This document shows positions 47,549-56,086 of a stretch of 64,000 nucleotides of DNA, in pieces. The number at the start of each line of letters is the position of its first letter. Position 1 is the first letter of the stretch. The stretch spans positions 620,001 to 684,000 of the forward strand of contig NC_015138.1 in NCBI RefSeq assembly GCF_000176855.2, given 5' to 3'. The notes under the pieces were generated by a model that ran no database searches, was not told the origin of the DNA, and saw only the letters and a program-made list of their open reading frames with translations. The stretch is from Paracidovorax avenae ATCC 19860. Its GTDB lineage: Bacteria; Pseudomonadota; Gammaproteobacteria; Burkholderiales; Burkholderiaceae_C. The translations under genes and the position numbers were made by a program.

Positions 47549-49159
47549 TCAGAGGGCCAGTTCCCCCGGGACAAGAATACGCATTGCTTCCGAGGGCTCA
47601 AATTTAGTCAGGCCACCGGCGTACACGCGCCCATCAGCTTGTTGAACGTTCTCGTTGAGCCACGCGACCAGCCGACCAAAGTGCGATTCATCAAGGTCCC
47701 GTCTCGGGTAGAGCCCGTGGGCTATGTTGATGAGCTGGGCATTCGCTTTGTTCAGAGCAAACGCAGGTGGGCGCCGACCCATATAAGTCATAACGATAGG
47801 CGCAGGCTCCTTGGTGCTCACAGACCACCAGGGATTGCGGTGTCGGGCGATGTAAGTCTCGTGAGCGCCTTGCCGGCGAGCCCAATCCAGGAATCGGTCC
47901 ACCGCGTCACGCTCCGCCCGCGGTAGCTCCTGAAGGTCGCGAGGCAGGCACACCAGGCGCCGTAGTTCCTTGCTGTTATCGATGACACCACGCGCGGCGC
48001 CTGTGATGTCAGTGGAGTCAGTGATAGCGGGCACCAGGAACCGGCTCGGCAGGTCTGGGGCGCCCGGGTTCGCGATCCATACACGGTTCAGCCCGGTCAC
48101 CTGGCCTCGGGACACCTTGAACATCTCGCCCAGCTCTACAAAGCCCTTAGGCTTGGCTGCACGGCCACCTTTGACCAGGAAGGACCATTTAGGCTCAGCC
48201 TTCGCCGCAGCCACTGCGACGGGATTTCCCGCGGTGAGCTTGCGCAGTTGGGCTTTGCTACCTACTTCGGCGAAACGGAGTTCCGTGCGGGCGGAGCCAT
48301 GTGAGAACCCGGTGATGGCGGCTGAAACCAGTGCATCACCGAAAATCTGAACCTCTGGATCAACAACGAAAACGTCCATGCCCCCCAGACCGTTGGTGAG
48401 TAGCTGGCGTAGCGCCTGGCCGTACTTCACGTCGAGCCACTCAGCCGCAGTCACGTAACACCCGAGATCTCCCGGGTTGCCAAGCTCGAGAGTCTTCAGG
48501 AAGAAGTGAAGGTGAAGGCCTGCGAGTTTGCTGCCATCGTGCCCGAAGCGCCGGAGCGTCCTGGAGTACCACTCCTTCCAAGCAGCATCTATGTCATGGT
48601 GCCGCACGTACGGAGGATTACCGATGAAAAGGGTGGTGCCTTTCACCGCCGGGAGTTTGAGATCCCGGAAGTCGCCCACACGCACCTCCGTGCGATCAGC
48701 GAACCCCATAGCCACCAAGTTGGCTCGAAGGATGAGCGCCACGGTCGGGTCCATCTCGGCTGCGACCGCCTCTGCCTTCGGGTACATCCGCAAAGCAGCG
48801 AGCGTGAAGCGTCCGGATCCCGCTCCGGGGTCAACCAGCCTTACTATGGACTTCCTTTGTCTGCGAACCCAAGTGAGCATCCCTTCGACGACGGAGTCCG
48901 GCGTGAAGGTTTGTCCCCGACCGCGGCGAGCCTCAGGGCTGTTGAGGGCGCAGTAAGCGTTTCCCAGAGGATCCTCACCGGCCTGCACGGCTGCAACCAC
49001 AGCAGCCAAAAGCGTTTTTTCCCTAGCTGGCTTGAAGTCTTCAAGGACCGTTCGCTCAAGGGCAGTCACCCCTTTTTTAGGCACAAGCGCAGCGACGACG
49101 CCCATGACGGCTGACATTGTGTCGAGCCGGCAGGCGAGGTGCTGTTCAGGTGTAGTCAC
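47549..49159 (-). CDS. type II DNA adenine-N6 methyltransferase (XamI-like)
   Basis: A 536-residue gamma-class N6-adenine methyltransferase. The SAM-binding motif is LVDPGAGSGRFTLAALRM; the catalytic motif is FIGNPPYVRH. GQTFTPDSVVEGML precedes them, as in Eco57I/TaqI-like enzymes, and the C-terminal half would be the target-recognition domain. It protects the host at the sites cut by the adjacent endonuclease. The start is a GTG (49159) without a clear ribosome site; an ATG 14 codons later is possible. It sits upstream of the endonuclease, so modification is made first. Confidence 0.85.
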   Translation of the reverse strand: MTTPEQHLACRLDTMSAVMGVVAALVPKKGVTALERTVLEDFKPAREKTLLAAVVAAVQAGEDPLGNAYCALNSPEARRGRGQTFTPDSVVEGMLTWVRRQRKSIVRLVDPGAGSGRFTLAALRMYPKAEAVAAEMDPTVALILRANLVAMGFADRTEVRVGDFRDLKLPAVKGTTLFIGNPPYVRHHDIDAAWKEWYSRTLRRFGHDGSKLAGLHLHFFLKTLELGNPGDLGCYVTAAEWLDVKYGQALRQLLTNGLGGMDVFVVDPEVQIFGDALVSAAITGFSHGSARTELRFAEVGSKAQLRKLTAGNPVAVAAAKAEPKWSFLVKGGRAAKPKGFVELGEMFKVSRGQVTGLNRVWIANPGAPDLPSRFLVPAITDSTDITGAARGVIDNSKELRRLVCLPRDLQELPRAERDAVDRFLDWARRQGAHETYIARHRNPWWSVSTKEPAPIVMTYMGRRPPAFALNKANAQLINIAHGLYPRRDLDESHFGRLVAWLNENVQQADGRVYAGGLTKFEPSEAMRILVPGELAL

Positions 49160-49191
49160 AAGGATTAGTTGTTTTGAAACGATTACACCTG
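49147..49191. promoter_or_regulatory. inverted repeat at the methyltransferase start
   Basis: CAGGTGTA (49147-49154) and TACACCTG (49184-49191) are exact complements flanking the GTG start. A second small dyad CTGTA (49190-49194) / TACAG (49201-49205-type spacing) lies just beyond. These could be operators controlling the restriction-modification pair; no separate controller gene is present. Confidence 0.4.
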
Positions 49192-49459
49192 TAGTTTATT
49201 ACAGCACTCGCTGCAAACGAGGCCTTGTCAGCAAGCAGCTTTTCTCTGTCCGCTGACCCTTGATGCAAAGTCCCTCCTCATGCCCGTGATGGTGTTGGCA
49301 AGCCGGTCGCGGAGGCGGTGGCCCAAACCTAGTTCTTTCTAACTACACCGCGGGCCCGCGCCTAGTTCTTCTGCCTCGCCCCGGCCGTACCACCGGCGGA
49401 TATGCAGCGCGCTCCGCGAGCGCAATCATCCATGCCATCGCTCCCACGAGGAAAACAAG
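49160..49459. other. 300-bp gap between methyltransferase and narK1
   Basis: No gene is seen. The left part is AT-richer and belongs to the restriction-modification block. TTGAT at 49260-49264 is an FNR half-site only, since the second half is not conserved. CCTAGTTCTT is repeated at 49328-49337 and 49361-49370, 33 bp apart, about three helical turns. The narK promoter must lie here or inside this block, but no clear -35/-10 pair was found. AGGAAAAC precedes the narK1 ATG. Confidence 0.5.
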
Positions 49460-50770
49460 ATGGCTGACACCGCGTCCGCAACCCCGGACGGAACCCCGCG
49501 CCGCACCCGCCAGGCCTGGTCCGTGCTCGCCGTGAGCACGCTCGCCTTCACCGTGTGCTTCATGGTGTGGATGATGTTCGGCGTTATCGGCATCCCGATC
49601 AAGAAGATGCTGGGCCTGAATGCCACCGAGTTCGGCCTGCTCACGGCCATGCCGGTGCTCACGGGCTCGCTCGTGCGCGTGCCGCTCGGCATCTGGACGG
49701 ACCGCTACGGCGGCCGCATCGTGATGGCCTGCCTGATGGCCGTGACGGTGCCGGCCATCTGGATCATGGGGTATGCCACGCAGTACTGGCACTTCCTCGC
49801 GATCGGCCTGTTCGTCGGGCTGGCCGGGGGCTCGTTTTCGGTGGGCACGCCCTACGTGGCGCGCTGGTTCCCGAAGGAGCGCCAGGGCACGGCCATGGGC
49901 ATCTACGGCGCGGGCAATTCCGGCGCGGCGGTGAACAAGTTCGTGGCGCCGGCCATCCTGGTGGCCTTCGGCTGGGCGGCCGTGCCGCATGCGTATGCGG
50001 CCATCATGCTCGGCACGCTGGTGCTGTTCTGGCTGTTCAGCCACAGTGATCCGGCGCACCGCGTGCCCAGCCACGTCACCTTCCTGGACCAGCTGCAGGC
50101 GCTGAAGGACCCGCGCGTGCTCAAGTACTGCCAGTACTACAGCATCGTGTTCGGTGGCTATGTGGCGCTGTCGCTCTGGATGGTGCAGTACTACGTGGGC
50201 GAATACGGCCTGGACATCCGCGTCGCCGCGCTGCTGGCCGCCTGCTTCTCGCTGCCCGGCGGCGTGCTGCGCGCCATCGGCGGGGCGCTCAGCGACAAGT
50301 ACGGCGCCCACGGCGTCACCTGGTGGGTGCTGTGGGTCTGCTGGGTGTGCCTGTTCCTGCTGTCGTACCCGCAGACCGATTTCACGGTGCTCGCCACGGA
50401 CGGCCCGCGCAGCTTCCACATCGGCCTGAACGTGTATGCGTTCACCGGGCTCATGTTCGTGCTGGGCATCGCCATGGCCTTCGGCAAGGCGAGCGTCTTC
50501 AAGTACATCAGCGACGACTATCCGGCCAACATCGGCGCCATCAGCGGCATCGTGGGCCTGGCCGGCGGCCTGGGCGGTTTCGTGCTGCCCATCCTGTTCG
50601 GCGTGCTGCTGGACTGGACGGGCGTGCGCTCCAGCGCCTTCATGCTGATGTACGGCGTGGTCTGGGTGTCGCTGGCCTGGATGTATTTCACCGAGGTGCG
50701 GCATACCGATGTCATGGACGCCGGCCGCAGCGCGGCGGACCATGGAATGCCCGATGCAAGGAGACCGTGA
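49460..50770 (+). CDS. narK1: nitrate/nitrite transporter NarK1
   Basis: A 436-residue major-facilitator protein of the NNP family with 12 predicted membrane segments. The first signature, LTAMPVLTGSLVRVPLGIWTDRYGGR, and the nitrate signatures GLAGGSFSVGTPYVARWFPKERQG and GIVGLAGGLGGFVLP are present. It resembles type I NarK, thought to import nitrate with protons. narK2 begins two bases after its stop, so the two are coupled, as in pseudomonads. Confidence 0.9.
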   Translation: MADTASATPDGTPRRTRQAWSVLAVSTLAFTVCFMVWMMFGVIGIPIKKMLGLNATEFGLLTAMPVLTGSLVRVPLGIWTDRYGGRIVMACLMAVTVPAIWIMGYATQYWHFLAIGLFVGLAGGSFSVGTPYVARWFPKERQGTAMGIYGAGNSGAAVNKFVAPAILVAFGWAAVPHAYAAIMLGTLVLFWLFSHSDPAHRVPSHVTFLDQLQALKDPRVLKYCQYYSIVFGGYVALSLWMVQYYVGEYGLDIRVAALLAACFSLPGGVLRAIGGALSDKYGAHGVTWWVLWVCWVCLFLLSYPQTDFTVLATDGPRSFHIGLNVYAFTGLMFVLGIAMAFGKASVFKYISDDYPANIGAISGIVGLAGGLGGFVLPILFGVLLDWTGVRSSAFMLMYGVVWVSLAWMYFTEVRHTDVMDAGRSAADHGMPDARRP

Positions 50771-50771
50771 C

Positions 50772-52232
50772 ATGCCTGCCACCCCTTCCCCCTCTTCATC
50801 TCCCTCCCGCGGCGGTGCCCGGGCCGGGCGCGTGCTGACCCTCTGGACCCCGGAGGACAAGGAGTTCTGGGAGCGCGAGGGCGAAGCCATCGCTCGCCTG
50901 AACCTCTGGATCTCGGTGCCCGCGCTGTTCCTGTCCTTCGCCATCTGGCAGGTCTGGAGCGTGGTTGCCGTGAGCCTGCCCGCGCTGGGATTCCGCTATT
51001 CCACCAACCAGCTCTTCTGGCTGGCGGCGGCACCTGCGCTCTCGGGCGCCACGCTGCGCATCTTCTATTCGTTCATGGTGCCGATCTTCGGAGGGCGGCG
51101 CTGGACGGCCCTGTCCACAGCCTCGCTGCTGCTGCCCGCGCTGGGCATCGGCTACGCGGTGCAGGACAACACCACCGGCTACCCGACGATGCTCGCGCTC
51201 GCGCTGCTGTGCGGCCTGGGCGGTGGCAACTTCAGCTCCAGCATGGCCAACATCAGCTTCTTCTTCCCGAAGGAGCGCAAGGGCTCGGCGCTGGGCGTGA
51301 ACGCGGGGCTGGGCAACCTGGGCGTGTCGGTGGTGCAGTTCCTGAGCCCGCTCGTCATCACGGCCGGTGTCTTCGGCGTTCTGGGCGGCGATGCGCAGAC
51401 CATGGTGAAGAACGGCCAGGCGCAGCAGGTGTGGGCGCAGAACGCGGCCTTCGTCTGGGTGCCCTGGATCGCGCTCGCGTCGCTGGCCGCGTGGTTCGGC
51501 ATGAATGACATCGCCGACGCGCGGGCTTCGTTCGCGGCGCAGGCCGCCATCTTCCGCCGCAAGCACAACTGGATCATGTGCGTGCTGTACCTCGGCACCT
51601 TCGGTTCGTTCATCGGGTTCTCCGCGGGATTTCCGCTGCTCATCAAGAGCCAGTTCCCCGACGTGAACCCGCTCGCCTACGCATGGCTGGGGCCGCTGGT
51701 GGGCGCGCTGATCCGGCCCGTGGGTGGGTGGCTGGCGGACAAGCTGGGCGGTGCGCGCGTCACGCTGTGGAACTTCGCGGTGATGGCGCTGGCCGTGCTG
51801 GGCGTGCTGGCCTTCCTGCCCAAGGGAATGGGCGGCTATGCGCTCGCCTTCGGGCCGGCCGGGGGCAGCTTCGCGGGCTTCTTCGCGATGTTCATGGTGC
51901 TGTTCCTCACCACCGGCATCGGCAACGGATCGACCTTCCGGATGATCCCCGTGATCTTCCTGAACCTGCGCCTCGCCGACGTGCGCACGGGCAGCGCCGA
52001 GGCCCGCGCCCAGGCCACCCGCGAGGGCAATACCGAAGGCGCCGCGGCCCTGGGCTTCGCTGGCGCGCTGGGTGCCTACGGCGGCTTCTTCATCCCCAAG
52101 AGCTATGGCAGCTCGATCGCCGCGACGGGCGGGCCGGAGCTGGCGCTCTGGACGTTCGCCGCGTTCTACGCGCTGTGCATCGGCATCACGTGGTGGTACT
52201 ACGCGCGCCGCCATGCAGAGATGCCCTGCTGA
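50772..52232 (+). CDS. narK2: nitrate/nitrite antiporter NarK2
   Basis: A 486-residue NNP-family transporter, closer to E. coli NarK than the previous gene: FWEREGEAIARLNLWISVPALFLSFAIW, YSFMVPIFGGRRWTA, and SSMANISFFFPKERKGSALGVNAGLGNLGVS are conserved. It is type II, expected to exchange nitrite for nitrate. The ATG at 50772 follows GGAGACC; a longer frame overlapping narK1 is rejected. narG begins 26 bp later. Confidence 0.92.
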   Translation: MPATPSPSSSPSRGGARAGRVLTLWTPEDKEFWEREGEAIARLNLWISVPALFLSFAIWQVWSVVAVSLPALGFRYSTNQLFWLAAAPALSGATLRIFYSFMVPIFGGRRWTALSTASLLLPALGIGYAVQDNTTGYPTMLALALLCGLGGGNFSSSMANISFFFPKERKGSALGVNAGLGNLGVSVVQFLSPLVITAGVFGVLGGDAQTMVKNGQAQQVWAQNAAFVWVPWIALASLAAWFGMNDIADARASFAAQAAIFRRKHNWIMCVLYLGTFGSFIGFSAGFPLLIKSQFPDVNPLAYAWLGPLVGALIRPVGGWLADKLGGARVTLWNFAVMALAVLGVLAFLPKGMGGYALAFGPAGGSFAGFFAMFMVLFLTTGIGNGSTFRMIPVIFLNLRLADVRTGSAEARAQATREGNTEGAAALGFAGALGAYGGFFIPKSYGSSIAATGGPELALWTFAAFYALCIGITWWYYARRHAEMPC

Positions 52233-52258
52233 CCCCGACGACTTTCTAAGGAACCACG

Positions 52259-55200
52259 ATGAGTCACTTTCTCGACCGCCTCACGTACTTCAGCCAGCCG
52301 CGCGAATCGTTCGCGGGCGGCCATGGCCAGGTCAACGGCGAAGACCGCACCTGGGAAGACGCCTACCGCAACCGCTGGGCGCACGACAAGACCGTGCGCT
52401 CCACCCACGGCGTGAACTGCACGGGCTCCTGCTCGTGGAAGATCTACGTCAAGGGCGGGATCGTCACCTGGGAAACCCAGCAGACCGACTACCCGCGCAC
52501 CCGCTGGGACATGCCCAACCACGAGCCGCGCGGCTGCGCGCGCGGCGCGAGCTACAGCTGGTACCTCTACAGCGCCAACCGCGTGAAGTACCCCATGGTG
52601 CGCGGGCGCCTGCTCAAGGCCTGGCGCGAGGCGCGGGCCACGATGGGGGCGGTGGAGGCCTGGGCCGCGATCGTCGGCGACGAGGCCACGCGCCACAGCT
52701 GGCAGCGCGTGCGCGGCCTGGGCGGCTTCGCGCGCTCCAGCTGGGACGAGGTGAACGAGATCGTCGCGGCCGCCAACATCCACACCATCCGCCGCCACGG
52801 GCCGGACCGCATCATCGGCTTTTCGCCGATTCCCGCGATGTCGATGGTGAGCTACGCGGCCGGCTCGCGCTACCTGAGCCTGATCGGCGGCGTGTGCATG
52901 AGCTTCTACGACTGGTACTGCGACCTGCCGCCCTCCAGCCCGCAGGTGTGGGGCGAGCAGACCGACGTGCCCGAATCGGCCGACTGGTACAACGCCGGCT
53001 ACATCATCGCCTGGGGCTCCAACGTGCCGCAGACGCGCACGCCGGACGCCCACTTCTTCACCGAGGTGCGCTACAAGGGCACGAAGACGGTGGCCGTGAC
53101 GCCCGACTATTCCGAGGTCGCCAAGCTCGCCGATCTCTGGATGAACCCCAAGCAGGGCACCGATGCCGCGGTGGCGATGGCCATGGGCCACGTGATCCTC
53201 AAGGAGTTCTACTTCCCCGAGCAGGGCGAGCGCAGCGCGTACTTCGACGAGTACGTCCGCCGTTACACCGACATGCCCATGCTGGTGACGCTGCGCGAGC
53301 AGGCGCTGCCCGACGGCCGCGTGGTGCGCGTGCCCGACCGCTACGTGCGCGCCAGCGATTTCGCGGGCCGGCTGGGCCAGGACAACCATCCCGAGTGGAA
53401 GACTGTGGCGTTCGATGCGCGCGGCGAGGTCGTGTGCCCGCAGGGCGCGATCGGCTTCCGCTGGGGCCCGGACGGCCGTGCCGACCAGGGCCAGTGGAAC
53501 CTGGAGGACAAGGATGCGCGCACGGGTGAGGCGGTGCGGCTGCGCCTGTCGCTGATGGAAGCCGGTGCGGAGGAAGTGCAAGGCTGGGAGACGGCGCAGG
53601 TCGGCTTCCCGTATTTCGGCGGTATCGAAAGCGAGCATTTCCCGGCGAACGTGCAGTCCGACGTGATCGCGCGCACCGTGCCCGTGCGGCGCCTGGCCAC
53701 CGTGGATGCCGACGGCACCGCGCGCGAAGTGCTCGTGGCCACGGTGTTCGACCTGCAGGTGGCGCAGTACGGCGTGGCGCGCGGCCTGCCCGGCGAGAAC
53801 GCCGCCGCCAGCTACGACGACGACACGCCCTACACGCCCGCCTGGCAGGAGAAGATCACCGGCACGCCGCGCGCGCAGGTGATCGCCGTGGCGCGCCAGT
53901 TCGCCGAGAACGCGCACCGCACGCGCGGCCGCTCGATGGTGATCATCGGCGCGGCGATGAACCACTGGTACCACTGCGACATGAACTACCGCGGCATCAT
54001 CAACATGCTGATGATGTGCGGCTGCATCGGCCAGAGCGGCGGCGGCTGGGCGCACTACGTGGGCCAGGAGAAGCTGCGGCCGCAGACCGGCTGGACGGCG
54101 CTGGCCTTCGCGCTCGACTGGGTGCGCCCGCCGCGCCAGCAGAACTCCACCAGCTTCTTCTATGCGCACACCGACCAGTGGCGCTACGAAAAGCTCGGCG
54201 TGGAAGAGGTGCTCTCGCCCCTGGCCGACCGTGCGCAGTTCGGCGGCAGCATGATCGACTACAACGTGCGCGCCGAGCGCATGGGCTGGCTGCCCTCCGC
54301 CCCGCAGTTGCAGACCAACCCGCTGCAGGTGGTGCGCGAGGCCGAGGCCGCGGGCCTGGACCCGAAGGCCTACGCCGTGCAGGGCCTGCAGAGCGGGGCG
54401 CTCAAGATGAGCTGCACCGACCCGGACCATCCCGACAACTGGCCGCGCAACATGTTCGTGTGGCGCTCCAACATCCTGGGCTCGTCGGGCAAGGGGCACG
54501 AATACTTCCTCAAGCACCTGCTGGGCACGCGCAACGGCGTGCAGGGCAAGGACCTGGGCGAGGGCGACGCCAAGCCCTCCGAGGTGGAATGGCATGCGCA
54601 GGCGCCGGAAGGCAAGCTGGACCTGCTGGTCACGCTCGACTTCCGCATGAGCACCACCTGCCTCTATTCGGACATCGTGCTGCCCACCGCCACCTGGTAC
54701 GAGAAGAACGACCTCAACACCAGCGACATGCACCCGTTCATCCACCCGCTCTCCACCGCGGTGGACCCGGCCTGGCAGTCGCGCAGCGACTGGGACATCT
54801 ACAAGGGCTTCGCCCGCGCGTTCAGCGAACTCGCGCCCGGCCACCTGGGCGTGGAGCGCGACCTGGTGCTGAGCCCCATCGCGCACGACACGCCCGGCGA
54901 GCTCGCCCAGCCCTTCGGCGTGGCCGATTGGACGCGCGGCGAATGCGACCTGATCCCCGGCAAGACCGGCCCGCAGATGAGCGTGGTGGAGCGCGACTAC
55001 CCCAACCTCTACCGCCGCTTCACCGCGCTCGGGCCCCTGATGGAGAAGGTGGGCAACGGCGGCAAGGGCATCGGCTGGGACACGAAGGCCGAGGTGCAGC
55101 AGTTGCGCGAGCTCAACGGCACCGTGCCCGGCAACGGCCCCACGCAGGGCATGCCGCGCATAGATTCCGACATCGACGCCTGCGAGGTGATCCTGCAGCT

Positions 55201-56086
55201 CGCGCCCGAGACCAACGGCCATGTGGCCGTGAAGGCCTGGGACGCGCTCGGCCGGCAGACGGGCCGCGACCACACCCACCTGGCGCTGCACCGCGAGGAC
55301 GAGAAGATCCGCTTCCGCGACGTGCAGGCCCAGCCGCGCAAGATCATCAGCTCGCCCACCTGGAGCGGCATCGAGAGCGAGACCGTCAGCTACAACGCCG
55401 GCTACACCAACGTGCACGAGCTGATCCCATGGCGCACGCTCACGGGCCGCCAGCAGTTCTACATCGACCATCCGTGGATGCAGGCCTTCGGCGAAGGCTT
55501 CAGCAGCTACCGTCCGCCGGTGGACCTGAAGGCCACGGCCGAGGTGCAGGGCCGCCAGCCCAACGGCAACCCCGAGATTGCGCTGAACTTCATCACGCCG
55601 CACCAGAAGTGGGGCATCCACTCGACCTACACCGACAACCTGCTCATGCTCACCCTGAGCCGCGGCGGGCCCTGCGTGTGGATCAGCGAGGACGACGCGA
55701 AGCGCGCGCAGATCGAGGACAACGACTGGATCGAGCTCTTCAACGCCAACGGCGCGCTCACCGCCCGCGCGGTGGTGAGCCAGCGCGTGAAGCCGGGCAT
55801 GGTGATGATGTACCACGCCCAGGAAAAGATCGTGAACACCCCCGGCTCGGAGGTGACCGGCACGCGCGGCGGCATCCACAACTCGGTGACGCGCGTGGTG
55901 CTCAAGCCCACCCACATGATCGGCGGCTACGCGCAGCTGAGCTACGGCTTCAACTACTACGGAACGATCGGCACCAACCGCGACGAATTCATCGTGCTGC
56001 GCAAGATGAACCGCGTGGACTGGCTCGACACGCCCGTCGCCGACCCGCTCGTCCGCCCCACCCTGGACCAAGGAGAAACCGCATGA
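52259..56086 (+). CDS. narG: respiratory nitrate reductase alpha subunit
   Basis: A 1275-residue molybdenum bis-MGD catalytic subunit at the cytoplasmic side of the membrane. It reduces nitrate to nitrite. The FS0 iron-sulphur site is marked by THGVNCTGSCSW with its His and Cys ligands (about residues 50-60), and WETQQTDYP follows as in E. coli NarG. The Mo-ligating region includes YCDLPPSSPQVWGEQTD. Length matches the family. AAGGAACC precedes the ATG. The stop overlaps the narH start by 4 bp (ATGA at 56083). Confidence 0.97.
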   Translation: MSHFLDRLTYFSQPRESFAGGHGQVNGEDRTWEDAYRNRWAHDKTVRSTHGVNCTGSCSWKIYVKGGIVTWETQQTDYPRTRWDMPNHEPRGCARGASYSWYLYSANRVKYPMVRGRLLKAWREARATMGAVEAWAAIVGDEATRHSWQRVRGLGGFARSSWDEVNEIVAAANIHTIRRHGPDRIIGFSPIPAMSMVSYAAGSRYLSLIGGVCMSFYDWYCDLPPSSPQVWGEQTDVPESADWYNAGYIIAWGSNVPQTRTPDAHFFTEVRYKGTKTVAVTPDYSEVAKLADLWMNPKQGTDAAVAMAMGHVILKEFYFPEQGERSAYFDEYVRRYTDMPMLVTLREQALPDGRVVRVPDRYVRASDFAGRLGQDNHPEWKTVAFDARGEVVCPQGAIGFRWGPDGRADQGQWNLEDKDARTGEAVRLRLSLMEAGAEEVQGWETAQVGFPYFGGIESEHFPANVQSDVIARTVPVRRLATVDADGTAREVLVATVFDLQVAQYGVARGLPGENAAASYDDDTPYTPAWQEKITGTPRAQVIAVARQFAENAHRTRGRSMVIIGAAMNHWYHCDMNYRGIINMLMMCGCIGQSGGGWAHYVGQEKLRPQTGWTALAFALDWVRPPRQQNSTSFFYAHTDQWRYEKLGVEEVLSPLADRAQFGGSMIDYNVRAERMGWLPSAPQLQTNPLQVVREAEAAGLDPKAYAVQGLQSGALKMSCTDPDHPDNWPRNMFVWRSNILGSSGKGHEYFLKHLLGTRNGVQGKDLGEGDAKPSEVEWHAQAPEGKLDLLVTLDFRMSTTCLYSDIVLPTATWYEKNDLNTSDMHPFIHPLSTAVDPAWQSRSDWDIYKGFARAFSELAPGHLGVERDLVLSPIAHDTPGELAQPFGVADWTRGECDLIPGKTGPQMSVVERDYPNLYRRFTALGPLMEKVGNGGKGIGWDTKAEVQQLRELNGTVPGNGPTQGMPRIDSDIDACEVILQLAPETNGHVAVKAWDALGRQTGRDHTHLALHREDEKIRFRDVQAQPRKIISSPTWSGIESETVSYNAGYTNVHELIPWRTLTGRQQFYIDHPWMQAFGEGFSSYRPPVDLKATAEVQGRQPNGNPEIALNFITPHQKWGIHSTYTDNLLMLTLSRGGPCVWISEDDAKRAQIEDNDWIELFNANGALTARAVVSQRVKPGMVMMYHAQEKIVNTPGSEVTGTRGGIHNSVTRVVLKPTHMIGGYAQLSYGFNYYGTIGTNRDEFIVLRKMNRVDWLDTPVADPLVRPTLDQGETA

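Noticed and set aside
49258..49275. Full FNR box upstream of narK1
   Set aside because: Only the half-site TTGAT is present; the second half (AGTCC) does not match ATCAA.
46598..49460. Prophage or transposon carrying the restriction-modification genes
   Set aside because: No integrase, transposase, terminal repeats or clear target duplication is visible; only the two genes are foreign.
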